Shown piece by piece: positions 24,725 through 33,032 of a DNA stretch of 35,720 nt. The translations under genes and the position numbers were made by a program. This DNA is from a bacterium. Lineage in GTDB: Bacteria; CG2-30-53-67. The DNA lies in NCBI GenBank assembly GCA_024277725.1, contig JAJRUP010000251.1, positions 1-35,720 on the forward strand, read 5' to 3'. Below the pieces are notes generated by a model. That model searched no databases. It was given only the letters and a program-made list of their open reading frames with translations, and was not told where the DNA came from. Position 1 is the first letter of the stretch; each line of letters opens with the position of its first letter.

Positions 24725-26227
24725 CTACTCCTGTTTGACCGTTTTCGACAGGGGGAGGCGGATGGTGAACCGCGTCCCCTCTTCCGGACTGCTTTGGACT
24801 TCGATCTTTCCCTGGTGCTGGTGAATGATCTTCTGGCTGATCGGAAGCCCCAGGCCGGTGCCGGTATGGCGGGTTGTGAAAAAGGGTGTAAAAATCTTTG
24901 CCATGGTCTGGGAAGGGATCCCCCGGCCCGTGTCGGAAACCTGGATCTCGACGAAACGGTTTCCGTCGTTCCGGGAGATCATGGCCGAAGAAAACTTCAG
25001 GGTCCCGCCGTCAGGCATGGCCTGAATGCCGTTCAGTCCCAGATTGACCAGGACCTGCTGGATCTGTTTCTCGTCGATCTCGATTTCGGGCAGCGATTCA
25101 TCCAGTTCGGTGATGACTTCCACGTTCTGCTGGGCCGCCCGATCCCGGATCAGGAAGATGGCTTGCTGGATGACATGATTGATGTCTTCTTCAGACAATG
25201 TTGGTTTGGCCGTCCGGGCGTAGCTCAGAAGATCTTTGACATCCCGGTCGATCCGGTCGATCTGTTTCAGGATTTCCTCGAAGATCTCCCGCCGGTGATC
25301 GTGGAGGGGGAAATCCTCCATCAGGATCTGGATGGCCCCGCCGATCCCGGCAATGGGATTCTTGATCTCGTGGGCAATGCCGGCGGCCAGTTCGCCGATG
25401 GTCGCGAAGCGGTCGACCCGCTCCATCTGCTGTTCGTGGAGGTGCTGCAGATCGGCCAGTGCTTTTTCCAGGCGGGAGATCATGGAGTTGAAGTTCCATC
25501 CCAGTTCGCCGAATTCGAGGGTGGCTTCCTGTTCCACCCGGACCGTCAAATCCCCCTGTTGCGCTTTCCGCATGGTGGTGATCAGTCGCTGAATGGGCCG
25601 GTTTACCAGATGGGCCACAAGAAAGAGAATGGCGAGGATCAATACGACCAGGGTGATGACGGTGGAGGTAATCATGAAGTTCCGTACGGTTTTCAGGCGG
25701 TCATGGACCTTCTGCATGGAGACCTCAACCTCCAGAACTCCGTTGATCTGGTGCAGGTTGGGACCATGACAGCGGAAGCAGCGGGGTTGATTCACGATCG
25801 GTTTGATGATGGAAAAGACCGGTTGCTGCAGGTTTTTGGCATCGTAGACGGTGGAGAATTTCCGGGTGTGGAAGAGCTTCAGATCGTGTTCTTCGATCAT
25901 GGTTCCCTTTTCGCCGTCAATGCTGGAAATCAGGATCACCCCGCGTTTCGAGAAGATCCGAATCTTGTGGATATCCGGCAGGGTCCCCACGTCTTCAATG
26001 ATCTGCTTCACGTTTTGGCTTTTGCCTTCTTCCATGGAGGTCTTGATGCTCCGTTCTACGGCACCGGCAATGTCCCGCAGTTTCTCCCGGGAAATGTCGA
26101 TCAGCTGATTGTACTGGAGTTGAAGATGAAGGTAGGAGGAAGCGCTGATGGCCAGTGTCAGGATCAGGACGAGAAAGACGACGAAGCGTACTTTCAGACT
26201 CCGGTTCAGATTTTTGAACATGCCCAT
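24725..26227 (-). CDS. Sensor histidine kinase with periplasmic c-type haem motif
   Basis: A 500-residue kinase from the ATG at 26227 (ATG 26221 also possible; the upstream extension to 26314 is not conserved in appearance). It has TM1 (about 14-36), a periplasmic domain (37-190), TM2 (about 190-212), HAMP (213-265), a short coiled coil, HisKA with His286 in GIAHEIKNPI and a HATPase with NLGLNGIQAMPDGG, DTGRGIP and GTGLGLPIS. The periplasmic domain carries CFRCH (residues 150-154), a covalent haem c attachment motif. Haem-c sensor kinases are known in deltaproteobacteria and read redox state or gases; the ligand here is unknown. It is co-directional with a PilZ gene, a double solute-binding lipoprotein and a sigma-54 regulator. 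Confidence 0.9.
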   Translation of the reverse strand: MGMFKNLNRSLKVRFVVFLVLILTLAISASSYLHLQLQYNQLIDISREKLRDIAGAVERSIKTSMEEGKSQNVKQIIEDVGTLPDIHKIRIFSKRGVILISSIDGEKGTMIEEHDLKLFHTRKFSTVYDAKNLQQPVFSIIKPIVNQPRCFRCHGPNLHQINGVLEVEVSMQKVHDRLKTVRNFMITSTVITLVVLILAILFLVAHLVNRPIQRLITTMRKAQQGDLTVRVEQEATLEFGELGWNFNSMISRLEKALADLQHLHEQQMERVDRFATIGELAAGIAHEIKNPIAGIGGAIQILMEDFPLHDHRREIFEEILKQIDRIDRDVKDLLSYARTAKPTLSEEDINHVIQQAIFLIRDRAAQQNVEVITELDESLPEIEIDEKQIQQVLVNLGLNGIQAMPDGGTLKFSSAMISRNDGNRFVEIQVSDTGRGIPSQTMAKIFTPFFTTRHTGTGLGLPISQKIIHQHQGKIEVQSSPEEGTRFTIRLPLSKTVKQE

Positions 26228-26329
26228 GGTTGCGGTTCTGCAAATTGATGGTGCAAGAGGGTCGATCGTTCCAAGAATGTCTTTGAACATATCACGACCC
26301 GGAATGGAAGGCAATAGAAATGTGTCATT

Positions 26330-27169
26330 TCACCCACATGCCATGTCTCTGTACATCTGTTCATAATATTCCCCTTCCTTGATCTTCCCCCGTTTGTAAA
26401 ACCCGTTGGAAAGAATCGTACATTTTTCCCGGAGAACCGACAGTGCGGCTGCCCGCTGGGGTTCCGTCAGCCTCCCTGATTGCAGGAGACGGGCGATACT
26501 TTTTACGCGGTAGCGATCAAACCCCCAGCCGCTTGCCGAGAGTTGTCCCGGATGGCCGTTCCGTTTGGTAATCAGCGGTTCCCGGATCAGATGCACGGGA
26601 TGCCTCTGGGAGATTCTGAGCCAGAGATCGTAATCTTCACAGACCGGATAGGTTTCGTCAAAGGGGGGGATTTGCCGGAAGAGGGATTTCCGGATCATGA
26701 CGGAGGAGGGGCTGATGATGCAAAGGGGGAGACAATGTTCAAAGATCCATCCGGAGTGTTTGACATGCTTCTTGCCCGGATTCACGCGGATGCCGCGGCG
26801 GTACCAGATCTCTTCCGTGTAGGAGATCTGCATCGCCGGGTTCTTTTCCATGACCGACCGTTGGATTTCGAGCTTTCGGGGATGCCAGAGGTCGTCGGAA
26901 TCGAGGAAGCAGACCCACTCCCCCCGGGCATGCCGGATTCCGCGGTTTCGTGCAGCGCTCACGCCGTGATGCTCCTGATAATGGTAATGCAGAACACCGT
27001 GAAAGGTTTCGGACACGCCGGCGGTTTCGTCGGTGGAACCGTCATCGACGATAATCAGTTCAAAATCCGGGTCACTTTGGTTCAGGACCGATGCAATGGC
27101 CTGGCAGAGGAGGGGGTAACGGTTGTATGTGGGGATAATGACGCTGACGGCGGGTTTTCTCGGGATCAT
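26330..27169 (-). CDS. Family 2 glycosyltransferase
   Basis: A 279-residue GT-A fold enzyme. It has the N-terminal VSVIIPTYNRYPLLCQAI, the nucleotide-binding IIVDDGSTDET, the region SAARNRGIRHARGEWVCFLDSDD with the metal-binding DxD (LDSDD, about residues 90-94), and a later acceptor-side signature CEDYDLWLRIS (about 183-193) with the candidate catalytic ED. It transfers a sugar from a nucleotide donor; the acceptor cannot be read, but surface polysaccharide is usual. The start ATG 27169 has AAGAAGG upstream and a good promoter at 27196-27224. It is followed by the kinase gene 102 bases downstream. Confidence 0.9.
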   Translation of the reverse strand: MIPRKPAVSVIIPTYNRYPLLCQAIASVLNQSDPDFELIIVDDGSTDETAGVSETFHGVLHYHYQEHHGVSAARNRGIRHARGEWVCFLDSDDLWHPRKLEIQRSVMEKNPAMQISYTEEIWYRRGIRVNPGKKHVKHSGWIFEHCLPLCIISPSSVMIRKSLFRQIPPFDETYPVCEDYDLWLRISQRHPVHLIREPLITKRNGHPGQLSASGWGFDRYRVKSIARLLQSGRLTEPQRAAALSVLREKCTILSNGFYKRGKIKEGEYYEQMYRDMACG

Positions 27170-27195
27170 AGGTCGTGCCTTCTTTTCTGCGGTGC

Positions 27196-27224
27196 ATCAT
27201 AGCGCAGGTGGAGTGCAAGTTCAA
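27196..27224 (-). promoter_or_regulatory. Sigma-70-like promoter of the glycosyltransferase gene
   Basis: On the minus strand TTGAAC (27224-27219) and TATGAT (27201-27196) are spaced by 17 bases, placing a start site about 20 bases ahead of the gene. It diverges from the cytochrome promoter at 27318-27347. Confidence 0.55.
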
Positions 27225-27317
27225 GCTCCGTCCCCCGAAATGATGTCTGCCGCAGACCGATTTCCGGATGGGGGCCGACGGGGGATGGGCCAGGTTTCCC
27301 GGATTGTGTGAATATAT

Positions 27318-27347
27318 TTGACTCGCTTACGTCTTTGGTGATATAGA
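27318..27347 (+). promoter_or_regulatory. Sigma-70-like promoter of the cytochrome gene
   Basis: TTGACT (27318-27323) and TATAGA (27342-27347) are separated by 18 bases, about 68 bases ahead of the cytochrome ATG at 27415. Confidence 0.65.
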
Positions 27348-27414
27348 CTTTTACGAACCTTATCCGAAAAGATCCATGTACTTCAACATTCCATTTATGA
27401 AGGGAGGTGAGTCA

Positions 27415-27930
27415 ATGATGAAAAGAATCGCTTTGATCATGATGGTGGTGACCTTCTCTTGTGTGGGGGTGAACAACCTGTTCGCAGCGGATTATGTGGG
27501 AGCGAAGCGCTGCAAGATGTGTCACATGAAACAGTTCAAGAGCTGGCGGAATACTGCTATGTCCAAGGCTTTTGAACTCCTGAAACCGGGTGAGCGGACA
27601 GAGGCGAAAACCGCTGCCGGCCTGGATGCCGGTAAGGATTATACGACCGATGCCGTTTGTTTGGGCTGCCACACGGTGAACGGAAAGGCCGATATGCCGG
27701 GGGTACAATGTGAGGCCTGTCACGGTGCGGGTTCCGAGTATATGAAGGTGATGATGACCAACCGGGATTTTAAACTGGCCGACATCGAGGCGAAGGGGTT
27801 TGTCCTCCCCAATGAGGCGACCTGCAAGAAGTGTCACAACGAAAAAAGTCCTTTCTATAAGAGCTTCGACTTTGCCACGGCCAAGGACAAAGGGACCCAT
27901 GAGCATTTCAAGATGCGGAAGGAGCACTGA
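27415..27930 (+). CDS. Tetrahaem cytochrome c, c554-like, periplasmic
   Basis: A 171-residue exported protein. A signal peptide (residues 1-25, KRIALIMMVVTFSCVGVNNLFA) precedes the mature chain. Four CxxCH motifs lie at residues 33-37 (CKMCH), 82-86 (CLGCH), 99-103 (CEACH) and 137-141 (CKKCH). The pattern YVGAKRCKMCH...FKSWRNTAMSKAF and VQCEACHGAGSEY is that of the cytochrome c554/multihaem family, which passes electrons in the periplasm. The ATG at 27415 has GGGAGGTGA six bases upstream; the in-frame ATG at 27376 has none. It has its own promoter and terminator, so it is a single-gene unit. The electron partner is unknown; the haem-type kinase about 1.2 kb away may or may not be related. Confidence 0.93.
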   Translation: MMKRIALIMMVVTFSCVGVNNLFAADYVGAKRCKMCHMKQFKSWRNTAMSKAFELLKPGERTEAKTAAGLDAGKDYTTDAVCLGCHTVNGKADMPGVQCEACHGAGSEYMKVMMTNRDFKLADIEAKGFVLPNEATCKKCHNEKSPFYKSFDFATAKDKGTHEHFKMRKEH

Positions 27931-27953
27931 AACCGACGCCAACCGTTTTCCCG

Positions 27954-27987
27954 CCGCTGCCTTGTGGATCAGGCAGCGGTTTTTTTT
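27954..27987 (+). terminator. Rho-independent terminator of the cytochrome gene
   Basis: CCGCTGCCT (27954-27962) pairs with AGGCAGCGG (27971-27979) with an eight-base loop, followed by eight T residues (27980-27987). Confidence 0.93.
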
Positions 27988-28106
27988 GTGAATGTGCCGG
28001 AAACCTTTCAGATCCTGCGATGAGCAACCGTCCTGCCGGCCTCTTACGCCCCCGGCCTTGAAGAAAAGATGATCTTTGTTGCCGGACATGGGGCCGGAAG
28101 TTCGGT

Positions 28107-28136
28107 TTGTCAGGGGTGTTCCGGATATGATATAAA
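28107..28136 (+). promoter_or_regulatory. Sigma-70-like promoter of the moeA operon
   Basis: TTGTCA (28107-28112) and TATAAA (28131-28136) are spaced by 18 bases. The predicted start site near 28143 leaves about 29 bases of leader ahead of the ATG at 28172, which favours that start for moeA. Confidence 0.55.
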
Positions 28137-28171
28137 CGTTATCGATGAGAAGAGCAGAGAAGACAAAAGAT

Positions 28172-29425
28172 ATGCTCGGACGCGGGGAGGCCTTGTCCCG
28201 GCAGGAGGCCCAACGGACACTGAAGGAGGCATTTTCCTTTCCGGAACCGCCGGTGGAAGAGGTCGAGACTTTTGCATCCCTCGGCCGTGTTCTGGGGCGG
28301 GAAGTGACCTCTCCGGAGGACCTTCCCTCTTTTGCCCGTTCGACGATGGATGGTTATGCCCTGCGCGCCCGGGATACCTACGGTGCTTCGGAGTCGATGG
28401 CAGCCTATCTGACCTTGACCGGTGAAGTCCCGATGGGGAAGGCCGCGGAGGTGTCCGTGGGAGAGATGGCGGCGGTGCGGATTGCCACCGGCGGCATGCT
28501 GCCGGATGGTGCCGATGCCGTGGTGATGCTCGAACATACCGCCCTGATGGATGCCGGAATGATCGAAGTCGTGCGGCCGGTGGCGCCGGGCGAGAATGTG
28601 ATCCAGATCGGCGAGGATGTCCGGCAGGGGCGGCCGGTTCTGCCGCGGGGGCATCGTATCCGTCCGCAGGATGTCGGCCTGCTCTGCGGGTTGGGGATCA
28701 CCCGGGTTCCGGTCTACCGGAGGCCGACGGTTTCCGTGATTCCAACGGGCAACGAGATTGTTGCTCCCGGACAGACCCCACTGCCGGGACAGGTGCGGGA
28801 CATCAACTCCTTTCATCTTGCTGCTCTGGTTGAACAGACCGGGAGCTGTCCGATCCGGTACGGAGTTGTCCCCGATGACGAGGAGCGTCTGAAAGAGGCT
28901 GTCCGTCGTGCCGTGGCCGAGAGTAATCTGGTGATCCTTTCCGGCGGGAGTTCCGTCGGGACCCGGGATCTGACGGAAAAGGTTCTGACCTCCCTCGGGA
29001 GAAGGGGAATCCTGTTTCACGGTGTGGCGGTGAAGCCGGGGAAACCGACCCTTTGCGCCCTCGTGGAAGGCCGGCCGGTCTTCGGATTGCCGGGACATCC
29101 TGCAGCCGTGGTGATCGGGTATGACCTTTTTGTCCGGCCGGTCCTGAAGTCCCTTTCCGGGGAACAATCCCCTCCCTGGATCGAACGGGCGGAGAGGACC
29201 GTGACGGCGGCCCTTACCCGGAGTGTTGCCTCCCGGCCCGGGCGCGAAGACTACCTTCGCGTTGCCCTGGAGATGAAAGGAGAGGAACTGCTTGCCCGTC
29301 CGATTCTGGGAAAATCGGGTCTGATCTCCACCCTTGTCGGTGCCGTGGGAACCGTCGTCATTCCGGAACAGAAACCGGGCCTGGAAAAAGGAGAGCAGGT
29401 GGTGGTACGGCTTTTTTCCCCCTGA
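28172..29425 (+). CDS. moeA: Molybdopterin molybdenumtransferase MoeA
   Basis: MoeA inserts molybdate (or tungstate) into adenylylated molybdopterin in Moco synthesis. The 417-residue protein has the MoeA N-terminal part (LGRVLGREV, DLPSFARSTMDGYAL), the beta-rich insert (VRIATGGMLPDGADAVVMLE), the MPT-binding domain (VSVIPTGNEI, DINSFHLAALV, VILSGGSSVGTRD, HGVAVKPGKPT, FGLPGHPAAVVIGY) and the C-terminal MoeA-C domain. All key motifs are intact. The ATG at 28172 fits the promoter; the ATG at 28145 would be only nine bases from the -10. It ends in TGA 16 bases before a second moeA-type gene, so the two form an operon. Confidence 0.93.
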   Translation: MLGRGEALSRQEAQRTLKEAFSFPEPPVEEVETFASLGRVLGREVTSPEDLPSFARSTMDGYALRARDTYGASESMAAYLTLTGEVPMGKAAEVSVGEMAAVRIATGGMLPDGADAVVMLEHTALMDAGMIEVVRPVAPGENVIQIGEDVRQGRPVLPRGHRIRPQDVGLLCGLGITRVPVYRRPTVSVIPTGNEIVAPGQTPLPGQVRDINSFHLAALVEQTGSCPIRYGVVPDDEERLKEAVRRAVAESNLVILSGGSSVGTRDLTEKVLTSLGRRGILFHGVAVKPGKPTLCALVEGRPVFGLPGHPAAVVIGYDLFVRPVLKSLSGEQSPPWIERAERTVTAALTRSVASRPGREDYLRVALEMKGEELLARPILGKSGLISTLVGAVGTVVIPEQKPGLEKGEQVVVRLFSP

Positions 29426-29441
29426 AAGGAGTTTCGTTGGT

Positions 29442-31370
29442 GTGAAACGTCAGGTCTATCCGGACAGTACCTCCCTGAGCGAGGCGCTCCGGGTGTGGCA
29501 GGAACAGCTTGCTGCGGTCGGTCTCGACCGTCCCCTGAAAGGTGAAACCGTGCCTGTCGATCTTTCCCTGGGGAGGATCACGGCGGAGGCGGTCACGGCT
29601 TCCCGTTCCTCGCCGACCTATCATGGGGCCGCCATGGACGGTGTGGCCGTCCGTTTTACCGATACCCTCGGGGCCTCCGAGACCCGTCCCGTCCGTCTCA
29701 AGGTGGGATCGCAGGCCTGTTTTGTGGATACCGGTGATCCCCTTCCCGGGACGATGGATGCCGTGATCATGATCGAGGAGATCGATCGTTGCGGGGAGGA
29801 TGAGATCGAGATTCTTGCTCCTGCCACCCCCTATCAGCATGTCCGGAGAATCGGTGAGGATATCGTTTCCACGGAACTGATCCTGCCGGAAAATCATCCC
29901 ATCCGTCCCGTGGATCAGGGGGCCATGCTGGCCGGGGGGGTCGAAGAGGTGCGGGTACGCCGTCGGCCCGTGGTGGCCGTACTCCCCACGGGAAATGAAC
30001 TGGTCCAGCCCGGAACGAATCCGAAGGAGGGGGAGATTACCGAGTTCAATTCGCGGATCCTCTGTGGGATGGTACGTGAATGGGGAGGGGTGCCCCTGCG
30101 GCAGGAGATCGTCCGCGACGATCCGGAGGCGATCCGGGCAGCCGTTCTCCGGTGTCTTGAAAAGGCGGACCTGGTTGTGTTGAATGCCGGATCCTCCGCG
30201 GGGCGTGAGGATTATACGGTCCATGTCCTCCGGGAACTGGGAGAGGTCTTTGTCCAGGGGGTCAACATCAAGCCCGGAAAACCGGTGATCCTCGGTCGGG
30301 TCCGGGGCAAGCCCGTCGTCGGCATTCCCGGTTATCCCGTCTCCGCCGTACTGACGATGGAACTTTTCCTGAAGCCGCTGATCCATGGGTGGCAGGGACT
30401 CCCCCTTTCCCCTCCGGAAACCCTGAAGGCTACGCTTTCCCGGCAGGTGGCCTCCACGCTCGGGGCGGAGGAATTCGTCCGCGTCAAGGTGGGCCGGGTC
30501 GGCGAAAAGATGATTGTCACCCCCGTCGGACGGGGGGCGGGGATGCTCATGTCTCTGGTGCGAGCCGACGGGATCGTGCAGATTCCGGCTTTCAGCGAGG
30601 GAATTGCCGCACGTGAGGAAGTTGAAGTCCGTCTGCTGCGGCGTCGGGCGGAGATCGATCGGACCCTCGTCTGTATCGGGAGTCATGACAATTCCCTCGA
30701 TGTCCTCGCGAATCTGCTTAAAAAAGCCCATCCGGAGATGTCTCTCTCCTCGGCCCATGTAGGAAGCATGGGAGGGTTGATGGCGATCCGACGGGGGGAA
30801 GCCCATCTTGCCGGGACACACCTTCTCGATGAGGAGAGCGGTGAATACAATGTCCCCTTTGTCAAACGGTTCCTGTCCGATGTACCGGTGGTCCTGGTGA
30901 ACCTGGTCTACCGGCAGCAGGGGCTGTGTGTGCCGAAGGGCAATCCAAGGAGAATTGTGGGATTCCAGGACCTGACCAGTGAGGACGTTGTCTTTGTCAA
31001 CCGTCAGAAAGGGTCGGGGACACGGCTTTTGACGGACCATCACCTGAAGCGAAACGGTATTGATTCCTTAACCGTCCGGGGATACGATCGGGAGGAGTAT
31101 ACCCATATGGGGGTGGCCTCCGCCGTGGCCGGTGGAACGGCCGATACGGGGGTCTGCATCCTGGCGGCCGCTCGGGCTCTTTCTCTTGATTTTATTCCTC
31201 TTGCCCGGGAGCGGTACGATTTTGTCATCCCGAAAGATTTCCTGGAGATGGAACAGATCGCAGTCCTTCTCCGGATTCTCCGGAGGGATCCGGCCTGCCG
31301 GGAGACGATCCGGAACCTGGGGGGGTACGATGTGGAGGAGATGGGAAAGATTGTCTATGAGGGATCCTGA
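29442..31370 (+). CDS. MoeA fused to a periplasmic-binding-protein-like domain
   Basis: A 642-residue fusion. Residues 1 to about 400 are a second MoeA: LGRITAEAVTASRSSPTYHGAAMDGVAV, IMIEEID, VVAVLPTGNELVQPG, NSRILCGMV, LNAGSSAGREDYT, QGVNIKPGKPVILG, VGIPGYPVSAVLTM. Residues about 415-640 are a PBP-like/LysR-substrate-type domain: VCIGSHDNSLDVLANLL, HVGSMGGLMAIRRGEAHLAG, VVFVNRQKGSGTRLL, GVASAVAGGTADTGVCI. There is no signal peptide, so it acts in the cytoplasm, possibly sensing molybdate or tungstate for metal choice (inference). The start is GTG 29442, with AAAGGAG about 11 bases upstream; a longer frame from 29334 overlaps moeA and is unlikely. It directly follows moeA. Confidence 0.9.
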   Translation: MKRQVYPDSTSLSEALRVWQEQLAAVGLDRPLKGETVPVDLSLGRITAEAVTASRSSPTYHGAAMDGVAVRFTDTLGASETRPVRLKVGSQACFVDTGDPLPGTMDAVIMIEEIDRCGEDEIEILAPATPYQHVRRIGEDIVSTELILPENHPIRPVDQGAMLAGGVEEVRVRRRPVVAVLPTGNELVQPGTNPKEGEITEFNSRILCGMVREWGGVPLRQEIVRDDPEAIRAAVLRCLEKADLVVLNAGSSAGREDYTVHVLRELGEVFVQGVNIKPGKPVILGRVRGKPVVGIPGYPVSAVLTMELFLKPLIHGWQGLPLSPPETLKATLSRQVASTLGAEEFVRVKVGRVGEKMIVTPVGRGAGMLMSLVRADGIVQIPAFSEGIAAREEVEVRLLRRRAEIDRTLVCIGSHDNSLDVLANLLKKAHPEMSLSSAHVGSMGGLMAIRRGEAHLAGTHLLDEESGEYNVPFVKRFLSDVPVVLVNLVYRQQGLCVPKGNPRRIVGFQDLTSEDVVFVNRQKGSGTRLLTDHHLKRNGIDSLTVRGYDREEYTHMGVASAVAGGTADTGVCILAAARALSLDFIPLARERYDFVIPKDFLEMEQIAVLLRILRRDPACRETIRNLGGYDVEEMGKIVYEGS

Positions 31371-31405
31371 GTCCCTTACCGGATAAATTTTTCAGGGAAC
31401 CGCTG

Positions 31406-33013
31406 ATGCAAAACCGAAATCCCGATTTCCTCAAATCACTGTTGTCGCCGGACGGTCCCGATCCGATGGTCCGTAAGGTCTATCTGGAGGTTCCGGCCCC
31501 TGTCCTCGGGGATAACCGGGGCGACGTCGACCGGGTGCTGGATACGCTGGAACAGGCCGGAGGGTTCCAAAGGCCCTCCGTTTCTCTCCCGATGGCAGGG
31601 AAGATTTCCGGGATCCTCCATCAGAAGGGGCACGGCATGACCCTCACCGTGGGGCATCGTCGCACCGATTGGGAGCTCATCGATGTGGAAGGGGGGGACC
31701 GGAGCCGGGAAAATTATGGAGTGGCCATTGACCTGGGGTCGACCAATATCGTCTATTATCTGATCGACCTGGCCGGGGGGCGGGTCCTGGAAGAGCGGGT
31801 GGCCGAAAATCCCCAGATCCGTTTCGGCGAGGATATCTTAAGCCGCATTCATCATTGCCGGCACCCGGAAGGGTTGCAGGAATTGCAGCAGGTGGTGATC
31901 GATTCCATGAACCGGGAGATCGGGGGACTCTTCGACCGACACGGTATCCATGGGCGGCATCTCTATGCCTTTTCTGTTGCCGGCAATACCACCATGATCC
32001 ATCTCATGCTCGGTCTTTCTCCGCAGCGCATCTGCCGGGAGCCCTATGTTCCGGTGGTGAACCGTCCCGATATTTTTCCGGCCCGCGTCGTGGGGCTGGA
32101 AGGGAACGAACGTGCCCTGCTCTATCCCCTGCCCAACGTGGGAAGTTATGTCGGGGGGGACGTGATTGCCGGGGTTCTGGTTTCCGGGATGCATCGGGCG
32201 GATTCGGTTTCTCTCCTCGTTGATGTGGGGACCAATGCCGAAATTGTTCTGGGAAACCGGGACTGGCTGATGGTAGCCGCCGGCGCTGCCGGACCCGCTC
32301 TGGAGGGCGGGGTGGTCCGATGCGGGATGCGTGCCGATCGCGGGGCCATCGAATCCGTCCGGATCGACCGGAAGACTCAGACACCTGTTTGCACAACGAT
32401 CGGTGACGTCCCGCCGGTGGGGATCTGCGGGTCGGGGCTCATCGATCTGATGGCGGAACTCTTTCTCTCCGGCGTCATTGATGAACGGGGAAAGATCGTG
32501 GCGCAAAACCCCTTTATCGTGGAAACGGACGGGGTGAAGGCTTACCGGGTGGTACCGGCGGACTCGACCGGGACCGGTGAGGCGATCCTCCTCTCCGAAC
32601 GGGATATCAACAACCTTCTGCGGACCAAGGGGGCGATGTACACGGCGTTGACCGTGATGACCCGCTATGCCGGGGTCTCCTTTCGGGATCTGGAAAATTT
32701 TTATGTCGCGGGGACCTTCGGGGCCTATATCAACCCGGAGAAGGCCCGGGACATCGGGATGGTTCCCGATATTCCCATTGATCGCTACCGGGCGTTGAAA
32801 AACAGCGCCGGGACCGGGGCTTGTCTGACACTCCTTTCCAATGCAAAACGGGAAGAGATCGATGAGATCTGCCGCCGGATTACCTATGTGGAACTGAACG
32901 TGGAAGGGGGGTTCATGAACCTGTTAAGTGCCGCCATGTTCCTGCCCCACACCGACCTGTCCCAGTTCCCTTCGGTCAGGAAAGAAAAAAACCTTGACGA
33001 ATCCTCGGCGTAG
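31406..33013 (+). CDS. ASKHA-domain (RACo/DUF4445-like) protein lacking the N-terminal [2Fe-2S] domain
   Basis: A 535-residue protein of the family of reductive activators of corrinoid proteins (RACo). The linker region (MVRKVYLEVPAPVLGDNRGD, residues 21-40) and the ASKHA ATPase core are clear: VAIDLGSTNIVYYLIDL near 106, VAGNTTMIHLMLGL near 191, NVGSYVGGDVIAGVL, LLVDVGTNAEIVLG, AAGAAGPALEGG, GICGSGLIDLMAEL, FYVAGTFGAYINPEKA. Full-length RACo proteins begin with about 90-100 residues of a plant-type ferredoxin; here only 20 residues precede the linker and no Cys cluster exists, so electron delivery would have to come from elsewhere. No corrinoid protein or methyltransferase gene is adjacent. 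AGGGAA precedes the ATG and the gene follows the MoeA fusion by 35 bases. Confidence 0.88.
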   Translation: MQNRNPDFLKSLLSPDGPDPMVRKVYLEVPAPVLGDNRGDVDRVLDTLEQAGGFQRPSVSLPMAGKISGILHQKGHGMTLTVGHRRTDWELIDVEGGDRSRENYGVAIDLGSTNIVYYLIDLAGGRVLEERVAENPQIRFGEDILSRIHHCRHPEGLQELQQVVIDSMNREIGGLFDRHGIHGRHLYAFSVAGNTTMIHLMLGLSPQRICREPYVPVVNRPDIFPARVVGLEGNERALLYPLPNVGSYVGGDVIAGVLVSGMHRADSVSLLVDVGTNAEIVLGNRDWLMVAAGAAGPALEGGVVRCGMRADRGAIESVRIDRKTQTPVCTTIGDVPPVGICGSGLIDLMAELFLSGVIDERGKIVAQNPFIVETDGVKAYRVVPADSTGTGEAILLSERDINNLLRTKGAMYTALTVMTRYAGVSFRDLENFYVAGTFGAYINPEKARDIGMVPDIPIDRYRALKNSAGTGACLTLLSNAKREEIDEICRRITYVELNVEGGFMNLLSAAMFLPHTDLSQFPSVRKEKNLDESSA

Positions 33014-33032
33014 CAAGGCGGGTTTGTTTGCA

